From: Gemmatimonadota bacterium
GTDB taxonomy: Bacteria; Latescibacterota; UBA2968; GCA-2709665
NCBI GenBank assembly: GCA_028873695.1
Contig: JAPPNU010000062.1
Location: 143,790 to 207,789 of the forward strand
Reading direction: 5' to 3'
DNA length: 64,000 nt
Shown: in pieces, positions 34,659 to 43,678 of the stretch
Layout of the letters: every line of letters starts with the position of its first letter
Position numbering within the stretch: position 1 is the stretch's first letter
The notes under the pieces: model-generated
Told to the model about the DNA's origin: nothing
Seen by the model: the letters and a program-made list of their open reading frames with translations, nothing else
Database searches by the model: none
Program-made: the position numbers and the translations under genes

Positions 34659-35998
34659 GGGGCCCCCGGCGCGGCGATATCCAGCAGGCGCGGGGCGGCC
34701 GTCGACCGTCCGATGAGGTCGTGATCGAGCGCGTCCGTGATTTCAACCTCGGCGAATTCGCCGATCTGTGCCTCCCCTGAAATAAACACTTCGCCGTCGA
34801 TCTCCGGAGCGTCCATTCGCGTTCGGCCGATATAGTCGCTGGAAGGATCGTCCGCGGGACGGTCTACCAGCACGCGGAGCCTCCGGCCGACGTATCCGGA
34901 GGTGATTTCGGAGGAAATTATGGCTTGCAGGCTGAGGATTCGGTCCAGCCGATCCCGCTTTTCGTCTTCCGGAACGTCGTCTTCGAGGAGACCTGCGCGC
35001 GTGCCGTCCTCGTGCGAATAGAGGAAGCCGACCAGCCGGTTGAATCGGATCTCCTCGATAAACGCCAGAAGTTCCTGTACGTGCGTTTCCCTCTCGCCGG
35101 GAAAGCCGGCGATCACCGAGGAGCGGAGGGCCAGGCCGGGCACCCGTTCACGGAGTTTCCGGATCAGCGCCCGCGTATTCTCCAGCGTGGCGCCGCGATT
35201 CATCGCTTTGAGCATGGCATTGGACGCGTGCTGGATGGGCATATCCACGTAGGCGCACAGTTTTTCCTCCCTCGCCAGGAGGTCGATCAGGTCGTCCCGC
35301 CAGCCGGTTGGGTACGTGTAGAGCAGGCGGATCCATTCGATGCCGTCGATACGCACGAGTTCGCGCAGGAGGTCGACCAGGCGCGGACGACCGTAGAGGT
35401 CGGCGCCGTAGCGCATGGTATCCTGCGCGATCAGCGCGATCTCCTTCACGCCGGAGGCGGCCATGCGCCATGCTTCGGCGACCAGAACCTCGATGGACTC
35501 GCTGCGGTTGGCGCCCCGTATGCCGGGAATGGCGCAGAAGGCGCAGGTCCGGTCGCAACCGTCGGAGATGCGCAGGTAGGCCCAGTGACCGGGGGTGAGC
35601 ATGTGGCGGGCGCCTTCGTCACGGTAGACCCGGGGACGCGAGATGCCCAGCAGCCGGTCGCAGTGTGAGACGATCTCGCGTTCACCGGCCAGGCCGACGA
35701 CCAGGTCGGCCTCGGGGATTTCCGCTTCGAGTTCGTCCTTGTAGCGTTCGGCCAGACACCCGGTGAGAATCAGGCCCTTGCAGTTGCCGTTATCCTTGTA
35801 GTCAGCGGCTTCCAGCGCCGTTGCAATGGACTCCTCCTTGGCCGGCTCGATGAAGCCGCAGGTATTCACAACAATGACGTCCGCGTTGTCGGGTTCTTCG
35901 GCCACCACGTAATCGTTGCATTCCAGAAGCCGGTGCATGCGTTCCGAGTCGACGGTATTCTTCGGACATCCGAGCGTAATGAGGTTTACTGTGGGCAT
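34655..35998 (-). CDS. rimO: Ribosomal protein S12 methylthiotransferase RimO
   Basis: A 447-aa radical SAM enzyme that methylthiolates Asp88-type residues of ribosomal protein S12. It has the N-terminal UPF0004 domain (VNLITLGCPKNTVDSERM), the radical-SAM cluster CDRTCAFCAIPGIRG and a C-terminal TRAM-like domain. The frame is open 11 codons upstream to an ATG at 36031; the ATG at 35998 gives the usual N-terminus. MiaB is the main paralogue, but GCPKNTVDSE favours RimO. Confidence 0.94.
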   Translation of the reverse strand: MPTVNLITLGCPKNTVDSERMHRLLECNDYVVAEEPDNADVIVVNTCGFIEPAKEESIATALEAADYKDNGNCKGLILTGCLAERYKDELEAEIPEADLVVGLAGEREIVSHCDRLLGISRPRVYRDEGARHMLTPGHWAYLRISDGCDRTCAFCAIPGIRGANRSESIEVLVAEAWRMAASGVKEIALIAQDTMRYGADLYGRPRLVDLLRELVRIDGIEWIRLLYTYPTGWRDDLIDLLAREEKLCAYVDMPIQHASNAMLKAMNRGATLENTRALIRKLRERVPGLALRSSVIAGFPGERETHVQELLAFIEEIRFNRLVGFLYSHEDGTRAGLLEDDVPEDEKRDRLDRILSLQAIISSEITSGYVGRRLRVLVDRPADDPSSDYIGRTRMDAPEIDGEVFISGEAQIGEFAEVEITDALDHDLIGRSTAAPRLLDIAAPGAP

Positions 35999-36128
35999 TG
36001 GGAACTCACCGGCACGACGGGTGGACGCCATCGCTTCTGAACGAATCAGCCGCAGGGCTTGCGGAAAAAAATGGTCGATGCGCCGAACTTTGTCAAGCGG
36101 AAGATGGTTGCATTTCGCGGACGCAGGT

Positions 36129-37355
36129 ATGAAGAATCGGATCTCTCAATGGATTCCGGCCGGCTGGTTCCTGCTGCTGGCAGGCGTTCTGTCTCCGGTC
36201 GCGCAGGAATCGGAAATGGACTTCGAGCTGACCCGCATTGACAGTGGAAAGGCGTCGGTCAGCCCCTATTGGGGTTACAACGCGCCGAAACTGGTGTTCG
36301 ACGGCGAACACTATTACACCCTGGGCAGATGGGGGCCTCGCCAGGATGCCGCCAGGGGGGTCGTCTACCGGAGTGCGGAAGCCGGCTGGGAGAGTTTTCT
36401 GGAATTGCAGGGCCTCCACCATCAACCGGGTATGGTGTTGCTGGACTCGCAGCGGCGTCTCGTAGTCATCCATGCCCGCCGCGACGCCGGCCCCCGGATT
36501 CTGCATCAGCGCCGTCACGGCGACCCGCGCGGATTTGCCCCGATCGCGCTGCCGGACGGACTGGATCGCGCCGGTTATATCGGTGCGGCCATGGACGGCG
36601 ATCGGCTCGTACTTGGATTTATCGGCAGGCCCGGTACGTATTCCTTTCAGACCGCCTGGGTCGACCTGGATTCCGGTTCGTGGTCCGGCCCGTATGTCCT
36701 GGCGCAGGAGCAGCGGACGAAGGAACCGTGGACGACGTGGCTGTACCCCCTGATCGTGCCCGACGGCGACGGCTTTCATCTGGTCGTGAGCAACAACGCC
36801 TACCGCAGTTCGTACTACAACCGGATAAACTACCTCTTCGTGCGGTACGAAGATCCCGCGTCAGCCGTCGCGGAGGTGGTCGCTGACGTGAATCCCTGGA
36901 AACAGAACCTGGCCTTCGCCCAGGCGGTCTGTCGGGCGGCCGACGGCGCGTTGCTTGTCACGGCTGTGCGCCGCCCCCAGGGTGGGCGGCACCAACTGCT
37001 CGTCTACCGGCGGGATCCCGGCACGCGGCGGTGGGACGCGGCAACCGTAGGAAATGCAGGGGTGGCCGCGGTGTTCGAAAACCCCAACGAGTCCGGTCAG
37101 CTGTGGATGTCGAGTACTTCGGGACCGGCCCTCCGGCTCTACCGCGGCGAGGATGGTGGCCGTAGCTGGGCCGCGGTCGTCCTGAAACGCCTCGAGGGAT
37201 TCGGACTGAGGAGTACTTTCTTCCTGTACGGAATCACACCGGCAAGTGGAAGCCTGTTACCCGACGAGCCATGTGCGGTGTTCAGCAGTGGGACGCTTCC
37301 GGAAACTGAACTGTGGTTCGTTCGGTTCCGCACCCGGGATCAGCGTCCGCGGTGA
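36129..37355 (+). CDS. Secreted BNR/sialidase-like propeller protein
   Basis: A 408-aa protein with a signal peptide (MKNRISQWIPAGWFLLLAG..., cleavage near SPVAQES). The mature part consists of repeated beta blades with SxDxG/GxxW-like turns (YRGEDGGRSWAAVVL, LVVIHARRDAG, LGFIGRPGTYSFQTAW), typical of BNR/sialidase-type propellers. Catalytic residues of sialidases cannot be assigned. The frame is open much further upstream, but the ATG at 36129 alone gives a secretion signal. It is divergent from rimO. Confidence 0.65.
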   Translation: MKNRISQWIPAGWFLLLAGVLSPVAQESEMDFELTRIDSGKASVSPYWGYNAPKLVFDGEHYYTLGRWGPRQDAARGVVYRSAEAGWESFLELQGLHHQPGMVLLDSQRRLVVIHARRDAGPRILHQRRHGDPRGFAPIALPDGLDRAGYIGAAMDGDRLVLGFIGRPGTYSFQTAWVDLDSGSWSGPYVLAQEQRTKEPWTTWLYPLIVPDGDGFHLVVSNNAYRSSYYNRINYLFVRYEDPASAVAEVVADVNPWKQNLAFAQAVCRAADGALLVTAVRRPQGGRHQLLVYRRDPGTRRWDAATVGNAGVAAVFENPNESGQLWMSSTSGPALRLYRGEDGGRSWAAVVLKRLEGFGLRSTFFLYGITPASGSLLPDEPCAVFSSGTLPETELWFVRFRTRDQRPR

Positions 37356-37486
37356 CCGGCCTCCCGTTAATTCCGAGCGATCGGAAACGCGATCCCACCT
37401 GCCGAATGGCCGTGAGGAGCGCGTAAAGACACCGCTTCCGGCAGGGGTTCCGAGAAGCTGAACGGGGTCAGGATTCGGGTTCTTTC

Positions 37487-37514
37487 TTGACAAGTAGCGT
37501 CTGACAGGTATATT
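37487..37514 (+). promoter_or_regulatory. Sigma70-type promoter for rpmB
   Basis: TTGACA (37487-37492) and TATATT (37509-37514) are separated by 16 bp. Transcription would begin near 37521 and leave a leader of about 128 nt before rpmB. Confidence 0.7.
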
Positions 37515-37648
37515 TGTTGTGTTCCAGGCAGCGCGCCACCGAGGCGTCTCGTCGTTTTTCGGACGGCGTTGGGAGATGCGGGCGCGTATCGGTTTCAACT
37601 TCAAGATGACAAAGCGAAAATAAAGAAGATATTCCGGAGGCACTGGAG

Positions 37649-37840
37649 ATGGCTGCAAGATGTGACATTTGCGGTAAAGGGCCGATGGTCGGCAACCACG
37701 TCAGTCACGCCAATAACAAGAAGAAACGGCGCTTCAATCCGAATCTAAGGCGTGTGCGTGCAATGGTGGACGGTACAGCCAGAAGAATCAAGGTCTGCAC
37801 GAAGTGTATCAAGCTCGGCCGCGTGAACAAGGCCGCGTAA
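37649..37840 (+). CDS. rpmB: 50S ribosomal protein L28
   Basis: A 63-aa ribosomal protein. MAARCDICGKGPMVGNHVSH, NNKKKRRFNPNL and VCTKCIKLGRV are classic bL28 motifs, and both CxxC pairs are present (the zinc-binding form). GGAGG lies upstream of the ATG. It is a single-gene unit with its own promoter and terminator. Confidence 0.97.
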   Translation: MAARCDICGKGPMVGNHVSHANNKKKRRFNPNLRRVRAMVDGTARRIKVCTKCIKLGRVNKAA

Positions 37841-37921
37841 GGTGCAACCGACGTCGTCAGACGTCCCATCGGATTCCCCGCCAAAGCGTTGGGGAAGCGC
37901 CGTAAGTGGATGCAGGACAGG

Positions 37922-37956
37922 AAAAACTCACCTTTTGTTTCCAGGTGGGTTTTTTT
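37922..37956 (+). terminator. Rho-independent terminator after rpmB
   Basis: AACTCACCT (37925-37933) pairs with AGGTGGGTT (37943-37951), a 9-bp stem with one wobble, followed by TTTTTT. It lies 85 bp after the rpmB stop. An A-run on the left side could let it work on the minus strand too. Confidence 0.85.
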
Positions 37957-38044
37957 ATGTTAGCGTCGGGTCGGCCTCCTGGCGCCAACCCTGCCTGCAC
38001 CGGACCGAGATCGGACCTGACGTCACGGACGGAGCCCTGTCCGG

Positions 38045-40201
38045 ATGGATTACTTTCGCGGAAAACGCTATCTGAATACGCTGCAGGACTGGGAACGGGA
38101 CGGGACTGCGGCGGGTTCGCCGGAGCACTATCTGCCCCGGATGCGGGCGCTGTTGCGCCGCATGGGTAATCCACAACAGGCCTTCGTATCGGTCATCGTG
38201 GGCGGTACGAACGGCAAGGGCACGGTGGCCAACGCCCTGGCTTCCCTGCTCCGGACGTGCGGCCGCCGGACCGGCGTCTACACGTCGCCCCACCTGCACA
38301 CCATCCGCGAACGCATCCGCATCGACGGCCGGATTCTGGATAAGGACGACTGGGCGAAATGGGTTTCCGACCTATACGATCGAACGCGCGGATTCGAAAG
38401 TGAGGGATTCGGTTCCTTCACCAGGTTCGAAGCGTTAACGGCGCTGGCGACGTCCATGTTCGCACAAGCCGGCGTCGAATTGGGCGTGTTCGAGGTAGGG
38501 TTGGGCGGCAGGTACGACGCAACCAATGCCTGGGACGCCGATGCGGCCGTCCTCACGCAGGTCGATCTCGATCATACCGAAGTTCTGGGCGATACGGTGG
38601 CGGCGATCGCGCTGGACAAGCTCGAAATCTGCCGTACCGGCATGCCGCTCTTCACCCCGGTCACACAGAAACCCGAGGTGCTCGCATTGTTGCGTCGCGA
38701 GTGCAGTGAGCGGGGTGTAGATCTTCGCGTTGTTGGCGGCGAAACGGACGGAGACCGGTGTTGCGCGGCGTTGGAATTCCCGCATTCGGTGATGCCCGAC
38801 CGGGGGTCCGTATTCCGTAAGAACGCCCGGCTCGCGATTGCGGTGGGGCGCCACCTGACGGGGAAGAATCTTACAGATGACCGGATCGTCGATGCCTTGA
38901 CCGGACTCGATCTGCCGGGCAGGTTCGAGGTGGCGCAACGAACGCCCCGGGTCGTACTGGACGGCGCGCACAACCCTTCCGGCGCCGCGGCCCTCGCTGG
39001 CGATCTGGGCAGGATGTCGAAGCGGTGGACGTTTGTGGTGGGGGTGAACGCGGGTCACGACGCCGGGGGGATACTCGAAGCGATCCGGCCGCTGGCGAAG
39101 AAAGTGGTCTTGACGAGTTCCGGCCACCCGAAGGCCCTTGCTGTCGACGTATTGCGCCAGAACCTGCCCGCGGGGCTTTCCGCCTGTTGCACAGAGGGCA
39201 TCGCGGAAGCGCTCGGACGCGCGGGGTTGCAGGAGGAGAGTCCCGTGTGTATCATGGGTTCGCTGCATCTCATTGGCAGGGCGCGGGAAGCGCTTGGGCT
39301 GCCTTGCGAACGGGACGGGTTCGGGGAAGAACTGCACGAGGAGAGTCTCGCGTGCCTGGCGGAAGCCTGCGCCAACCTGGGCGTTAGAATCGAACTGGCA
39401 TCGGAAGACGGAAATCTGTTCTGCATCAGGCCGCCCGGACGCGGGCCGGTCTATTTTCTGCGCAACCGGCATCCGTTCAACGACTACGTGGCCGCCCGCC
39501 TGGGGGAGGACAAGGCATACCAGTACGAGTTGTTTACACGGGCAGCTCTTCCGGTTCCTGAAACCCTGGTGGCCTTCAATCCGTTTGCAGACGAACGGTT
39601 TTCGCGTTACCGGACACACGCATCCGTCGACGCGGTTGTCGAGGACGTCGAGCGGCGGTTTTCATACCCCGTCGTTGTCAAGCGAAACAGGGGGTCGCTT
39701 GCCCAGGGCGTATTCCTGGAGACAGACCGGAGCGACCTGAAGAGACGATTGCGGACCCTGTTCGAAAACAGCGGATTCCTGGACAACTTGATGCTCGTTC
39801 AGGAGTTCGTCAGCGGACCCGAGTATCGGATCGTTGCCGCCCGGGATGAGTTGCTGCTGGCCTACGAGAAAGTCAGCGAATCGCCGTGCAGCGGCCTGAA
39901 TCCGCTGCACGGACCAGCGGGAATTGCAAAGCCGGTGGATGCTCCGGACGTGATCGATGCGCTGTCGGGGCTGACGGCCAGCGTGTCGGGCGTTATCGAG
40001 CTTGGGTTCTATGCGATCGATGTGATTCAGTCGTCCCGCGGATTCCAGGTGATCGAGATCAATCCGAACCCGATGTGCTATTTCTACAACCTGCACAACG
40101 GGCGATCGGATTTCGTCGGCATATACGAAAAGCTGATCCGAGAGCATCTTTCTGTCTCGAAGCCGCCGGCCGCGCAGGACGGCGGATCTGAACGAATGTA
40201 G
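38045..40201 (+). CDS. FolC-like ligase fused to C-terminal ATP-grasp domain
   Basis: A 718-aa two-enzyme fusion. Residues 1-420 are a complete Mur-ligase-type folylpolyglutamate/dihydrofolate synthase: P-loop GGTNGKGT (53-60), YTSPHL, LTQVDLDHTEVLG and DGAHNP (306-311). Residues about 485-703 are an ATP-grasp ligase, with PVVVKRNRGSLAQGV, LMLVQEFVSGPEYRIV and the metal-binding IEINPNP (670-676). FolC adds glutamate to folates. ATP-grasp enzymes join an acyl phosphate to an amine, and cyanophycin synthetase carries the same two domain types in reverse order. The added activity is unknown. phyH follows 37 bp later. Confidence 0.88.
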   Translation: MDYFRGKRYLNTLQDWERDGTAAGSPEHYLPRMRALLRRMGNPQQAFVSVIVGGTNGKGTVANALASLLRTCGRRTGVYTSPHLHTIRERIRIDGRILDKDDWAKWVSDLYDRTRGFESEGFGSFTRFEALTALATSMFAQAGVELGVFEVGLGGRYDATNAWDADAAVLTQVDLDHTEVLGDTVAAIALDKLEICRTGMPLFTPVTQKPEVLALLRRECSERGVDLRVVGGETDGDRCCAALEFPHSVMPDRGSVFRKNARLAIAVGRHLTGKNLTDDRIVDALTGLDLPGRFEVAQRTPRVVLDGAHNPSGAAALAGDLGRMSKRWTFVVGVNAGHDAGGILEAIRPLAKKVVLTSSGHPKALAVDVLRQNLPAGLSACCTEGIAEALGRAGLQEESPVCIMGSLHLIGRAREALGLPCERDGFGEELHEESLACLAEACANLGVRIELASEDGNLFCIRPPGRGPVYFLRNRHPFNDYVAARLGEDKAYQYELFTRAALPVPETLVAFNPFADERFSRYRTHASVDAVVEDVERRFSYPVVVKRNRGSLAQGVFLETDRSDLKRRLRTLFENSGFLDNLMLVQEFVSGPEYRIVAARDELLLAYEKVSESPCSGLNPLHGPAGIAKPVDAPDVIDALSGLTASVSGVIELGFYAIDVIQSSRGFQVIEINPNPMCYFYNLHNGRSDFVGIYEKLIREHLSVSKPPAAQDGGSERM

Positions 40202-40238
40202 ATATTCGTGCAGACGGAAGACGCGGAAGGGAAACGCC

Positions 40239-40976
40239 ATGTCGCTCACCAGCGCCCAACTCGAACAGTACCACAACGACGGGTATGCCGTTGGCGGACG
40301 GGTTCTCGATGACAACGAGCTCGCAAGGCTGCGCGAAGCACTGGATTCCATTATCGAAGGCCTCCCTCCGGGCCGGCGGCCCGAGAATATGCCGTCGCTC
40401 CACTACGAAAACGGATATCTTCGCGATCTCTTCCTGAGCGACGGTCTCGTCGACGTGGCGGCGCAGATCGTGGGTCCGGACGTCGCGCTGTTCACCTCCT
40501 ACGTGATCAGCAAACGCCCGGACGACGGCCTGGCGGTAGACTGGCATCAGGATGCCGCGTTTTTTCCGATCGAGCCGATGGATACGTTCACGCTCTGGCT
40601 GGCGGTGGACGATTCCGACGAGGAGAACGGCTGCATGCGGGTGCTTCCCGGCAGCCACCGGAAGCAGGCCGTGCTGTTGCACAAGGTGGATCTCGACTCT
40701 GGCACGACGCTGCCGATGTCACTGGAGAACCTGGATCTTTCGAACGCAAGAGACGTACAGTTGCGCGCGGGTGAGTATTCTGTTCACGACCCCTGGATTC
40801 TGCACGGGTCCAATTCCAACAGGTCGTCCCGGCGGCGTTGCGGCATCACGTTGAAATACATCTCCACGCATGCCGCAATCGACCGCACGTTCGTTTCTCC
40901 GTCCGGGTTCGACTGGGACGGGCTCCGTCTCTACCTGGCGCGGGGAAATCCGGGCCGCCACAGCTACGTCAACTGA
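40239..40976 (+). CDS. Phytanoyl-CoA dioxygenase family protein
   Basis: A 245-aa Fe(II)/2-oxoglutarate oxygenase of the PhyH family. The metal-binding H-x-D is WHQDAAFF, and the distal His is in HDPWILHGS with a following Arg-rich strand (SSRRRCGITLKYI) for 2-oxoglutarate. It probably hydroxylates a small molecule; the substrate is not evident. It stands in a run of same-strand catabolic-type genes after the FolC fusion. Confidence 0.9.
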   Translation: MSLTSAQLEQYHNDGYAVGGRVLDDNELARLREALDSIIEGLPPGRRPENMPSLHYENGYLRDLFLSDGLVDVAAQIVGPDVALFTSYVISKRPDDGLAVDWHQDAAFFPIEPMDTFTLWLAVDDSDEENGCMRVLPGSHRKQAVLLHKVDLDSGTTLPMSLENLDLSNARDVQLRAGEYSVHDPWILHGSNSNRSSRRRCGITLKYISTHAAIDRTFVSPSGFDWDGLRLYLARGNPGRHSYVN

Positions 40977-41021
40977 TCTTCAGGTACCACAGCGGAGAGC
41001 CGGTATGAGACATTTCCAGAG

Positions 41022-42686
41022 ATGACCGGTAGCGCGTATCGTTTTGTCCTGCTTGCCGACCTCCATCTTTCGGACAACCCGGACACGGCTGCCCATCAGG
41101 CGCTTCAGTGGGCCGTCGACCGGGTGAACATGGAGAGGCCGGATTTTCTGGCTGTGGCCGGAGACGTCACGACCTTCTCAACCGCCGTCTCGGCCACGCG
41201 CTGCCTGGATGCGCTGGACCGGGTCGAAGTCCCGGTACTCTTCACACCGGGAAACGCGGAAAGGCGCGGCGGGCACGCGATGTCGGTTTTCGAAAACCTC
41301 GCGTCTCCCGATCGCCGTGCGGCCGTGTTCGGCGACCTGCTGGTTCTCCTGCCCGATACGTCGACCGGGACCGTACCCGGCCGCGAACGCTCGTGGCTGA
41401 ACCGGAGTCTCCGGTCGAACCGCGCACAGCGGCGGCTGGTCATCACCCACTATCCGCTGGACAGAATGGACGAAGAAGCCAGCGCGTGGCTGACGCGCTG
41501 GCTCTGTGAGAGCGGCGTCGAGCTTCTCGTCGCGGGGCACAGCCACATCCATCGGACCCGGCGTGAAAACAGCTTCGTCGAGACCGTGGTTCGCGGGCTG
41601 GATCCGGACAAGGCGATCGGAGACCTTCCGGGGATCAGCCTATTCGCGAGCGAGAAAACGGGAGTATGGACGGAGACCTTCATCCCCTGGTCGCCGGCGA
41701 TGCGGCTGCTGCCCGCGGACCTGCCGAATGGAATGCTGCCCGTGGGATGGTCGATACAGGGCGACCCGGTTATGGCGGCGCGGGAGACCCTGGGAACCGG
41801 CCTGCCCTGCCTCGAAATCCGACCGGCGGACCTCGATTTTTCGCAACGTGCGCTTTCCGGTGCGCTTCGAGAGCTTCGAGTTCGAGGGCCTCTGTATCTG
41901 TCCTATCATCTGCCCGACATGAGATGGAATTCAGGGTCCGGACGCGTCGAGGGCATGGATTCAGTACGGGAGCACGTGGATTGCGCTTTGGCCGCGGGCG
42001 CGGACAGCCTGACGGTTCATGTCCCCAGGGCGAGCGCCGGCGCGATGGAGCTCGTTCGGGAAGATCGAACGGAACCCACAGGGTGCTTCCTGGAATTCGT
42101 GGCGGCTTACGCGGAATTATTCGGGGAAGCGGCCGGCGCCGGTGTGGGGATCGCGATTGAGAATATCCACAATCCCGCCGATACGCCCGCGGACTCGCCG
42201 GAGCGGGAATTCGCCACCCGGATCGACGAGTACCTGAGATGGATCGACGCGGTGGCAGCGGATATGAGAGATATTCCGGAAGCAAGGGTGGGCGCGTTGC
42301 TGGACGTGGGCCACGCGCGCAACAACGGGGGCGATCTGGACAATCTGCAACCCCTCGGCGACTGGTATGCCCGCCTCGGTCGGCGTATCCTGGGATATCA
42401 CATCCACCAGGTCGACACGGATCCCGTCTCGGGCGTACTTTCCAATCATCACGAGATAACGGAACTGTTCGGCAGCCGGATTTCCTTTGCCGGCTTCCTG
42501 TGGTCGTGGTCCACGCACCAGATCACCCGCGGCCCCCTCTTCGTGGAGGTCCGCGACGCCGGGGGCCGGGAGAAGACGGTCCGACGATTCCAGCGCCTGT
42601 TTGAGAACGCACACAGGATCCGGGACGCGGAGGACCTGCCCGCCAGAATGGCCTGCACGGACACGGGAGCAGGCGATGACCGCTGA
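41022..42686 (+). CDS. Metallophosphoesterase-TIM barrel fusion
   Basis: A 554-aa fusion. Residues 1-235 form a calcineurin-like phosphoesterase: LLADLHLSDN, VAGDVTTF and VAGHSHIHR are present, but the GNH[DE] motif reads GNAERR, so a catalytic His is replaced. From about residue 260 a xylose-isomerase-like (AP endonuclease 2) barrel follows, with the metal-type motifs LTVHVPRAS, IAIENIHN, ALLDVGHARNN and LGYHIHQVD. Such barrels often epimerise sugars or process inositols. The role of the joined domains is unknown. Confidence 0.82.
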   Translation: MTGSAYRFVLLADLHLSDNPDTAAHQALQWAVDRVNMERPDFLAVAGDVTTFSTAVSATRCLDALDRVEVPVLFTPGNAERRGGHAMSVFENLASPDRRAAVFGDLLVLLPDTSTGTVPGRERSWLNRSLRSNRAQRRLVITHYPLDRMDEEASAWLTRWLCESGVELLVAGHSHIHRTRRENSFVETVVRGLDPDKAIGDLPGISLFASEKTGVWTETFIPWSPAMRLLPADLPNGMLPVGWSIQGDPVMAARETLGTGLPCLEIRPADLDFSQRALSGALRELRVRGPLYLSYHLPDMRWNSGSGRVEGMDSVREHVDCALAAGADSLTVHVPRASAGAMELVREDRTEPTGCFLEFVAAYAELFGEAAGAGVGIAIENIHNPADTPADSPEREFATRIDEYLRWIDAVAADMRDIPEARVGALLDVGHARNNGGDLDNLQPLGDWYARLGRRILGYHIHQVDTDPVSGVLSNHHEITELFGSRISFAGFLWSWSTHQITRGPLFVEVRDAGGREKTVRRFQRLFENAHRIRDAEDLPARMACTDTGAGDDR

Positions 42687-42774
42687 TTCTAGGGTGAGGG
42701 GATCTCCCTTTCGGCGCGGGGAGCAGATGGTAAGCCGAGGTCGGTAGCCCTGGAATCGAAGGGAGACCCGGCAA

Positions 42775-42813
42775 CGTGGAACGCGGGTTCGATTGGCTGA
42801 GCGACGTTCCACG
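42775..42813. promoter_or_regulatory. Inverted repeat upstream of the SDR gene
   Basis: CGTGGAACG (42775-42783) and CGTTCCACG (42805-42813) are a perfect 9-bp inverted repeat with a 21-bp spacer, ending 38 bp before the SDR ATG. It may be an operator or a leader hairpin. No T-run follows. Confidence 0.5.
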
Positions 42814-42851
42814 CGAAATTGTCGACCGGATCAGGAGATAGGAAATACCGA

Positions 42852-43664
42852 ATGTCCCAACGTGCAACCCCCCCGATGGCCGTAGTGACCGGCGGCGCGA
42901 GCGGCATCGGCAAGGCCGCGGTGGAGCGCTTCGTCGACGAGGGTTACATCGTTGCCGTGCTGGATCGTTCGAGGACAGGGCTGGACCGGCTGACGCAATC
43001 GCAAATCGGCCCGCGCATCCGCGCGTTCCCCTGCGACCTGGCCGAAGTGGGGACCCTCACCCCGCTTGCCGGGCGGATCGTCGAGGAGTTCGGGCCGCCG
43101 CGCGCGCTGGTGAACAACGCGGGCGTGTGCCTCTACGCGGACATCACTGAAACGACTGACGAGATGTGGGAGACCTCCCTGAACACCAATCTCGTTGGCG
43201 CATCCGCGTTGATTCGAGGGTTCGTGCCCGGAATGAAAGGGGTGAATGGCGCGGCTATCGTCAACGTGGCATCGCGTAATGCGCTGTCGAGCAGCCCGCG
43301 CGCGGCGACGTATGACGCCGCCAAGGCCGCACTGCTGGCCCTTACGCGTACGCTGGCCGTGGAACTGGGCGGCGACGGCATCCGCGTGAACGCGGTGCTG
43401 CCGGGGTTTGTCGACACGCCGATTCACGGAGACCTGCTCGAAGACCGGGGTTTCGTGGAAAACTACCTGAGGCTGATACCGCTCAACCGCATTGGCAGAC
43501 CCGAGGATATCGCCAACGTCATCTTCTTCCTCGCGTCGGAAGGGGCTGGGTTCGTCACCGGACAGGGGATCGTGGCCGACGGAGGTCAGATGTCGGGCCA
43601 GAACTACGTCAAGGTTTTCGGGGAACGGGATTCATTCCGGATGCGACAGGAGACGGACACGTAG
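42852..43664 (+). CDS. Short-chain dehydrogenase/reductase
   Basis: A 270-aa NAD(P)-dependent oxidoreductase. The cofactor motif is VVTGGASGIGKAA, the structural NNAG motif is present, the catalytic Ser lies in VASRNALSSS and the YxxxK motif is YDAAK. VNAVLPGFVDTPI and the GQGIVADGGQ ending are typical of the classical SDR group. The ATG at 42852 has AGGA upstream; an in-frame TTG at 42819 is not needed. It lies 14 bp upstream of the enolase-superfamily gene, implying a shared sugar or acid catabolic pathway. Confidence 0.93.
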   Translation: MSQRATPPMAVVTGGASGIGKAAVERFVDEGYIVAVLDRSRTGLDRLTQSQIGPRIRAFPCDLAEVGTLTPLAGRIVEEFGPPRALVNNAGVCLYADITETTDEMWETSLNTNLVGASALIRGFVPGMKGVNGAAIVNVASRNALSSSPRAATYDAAKAALLALTRTLAVELGGDGIRVNAVLPGFVDTPIHGDLLEDRGFVENYLRLIPLNRIGRPEDIANVIFFLASEGAGFVTGQGIVADGGQMSGQNYVKVFGERDSFRMRQETDT

Positions 43665-43678
43665 GAAGGGAGCGGGCC

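Noticed and set aside
42780..42800. tRNA-like T-loop motif (GGTTCGA)
   Set aside because: No acceptor stem, anticodon arm or CCA context can be folded around it.
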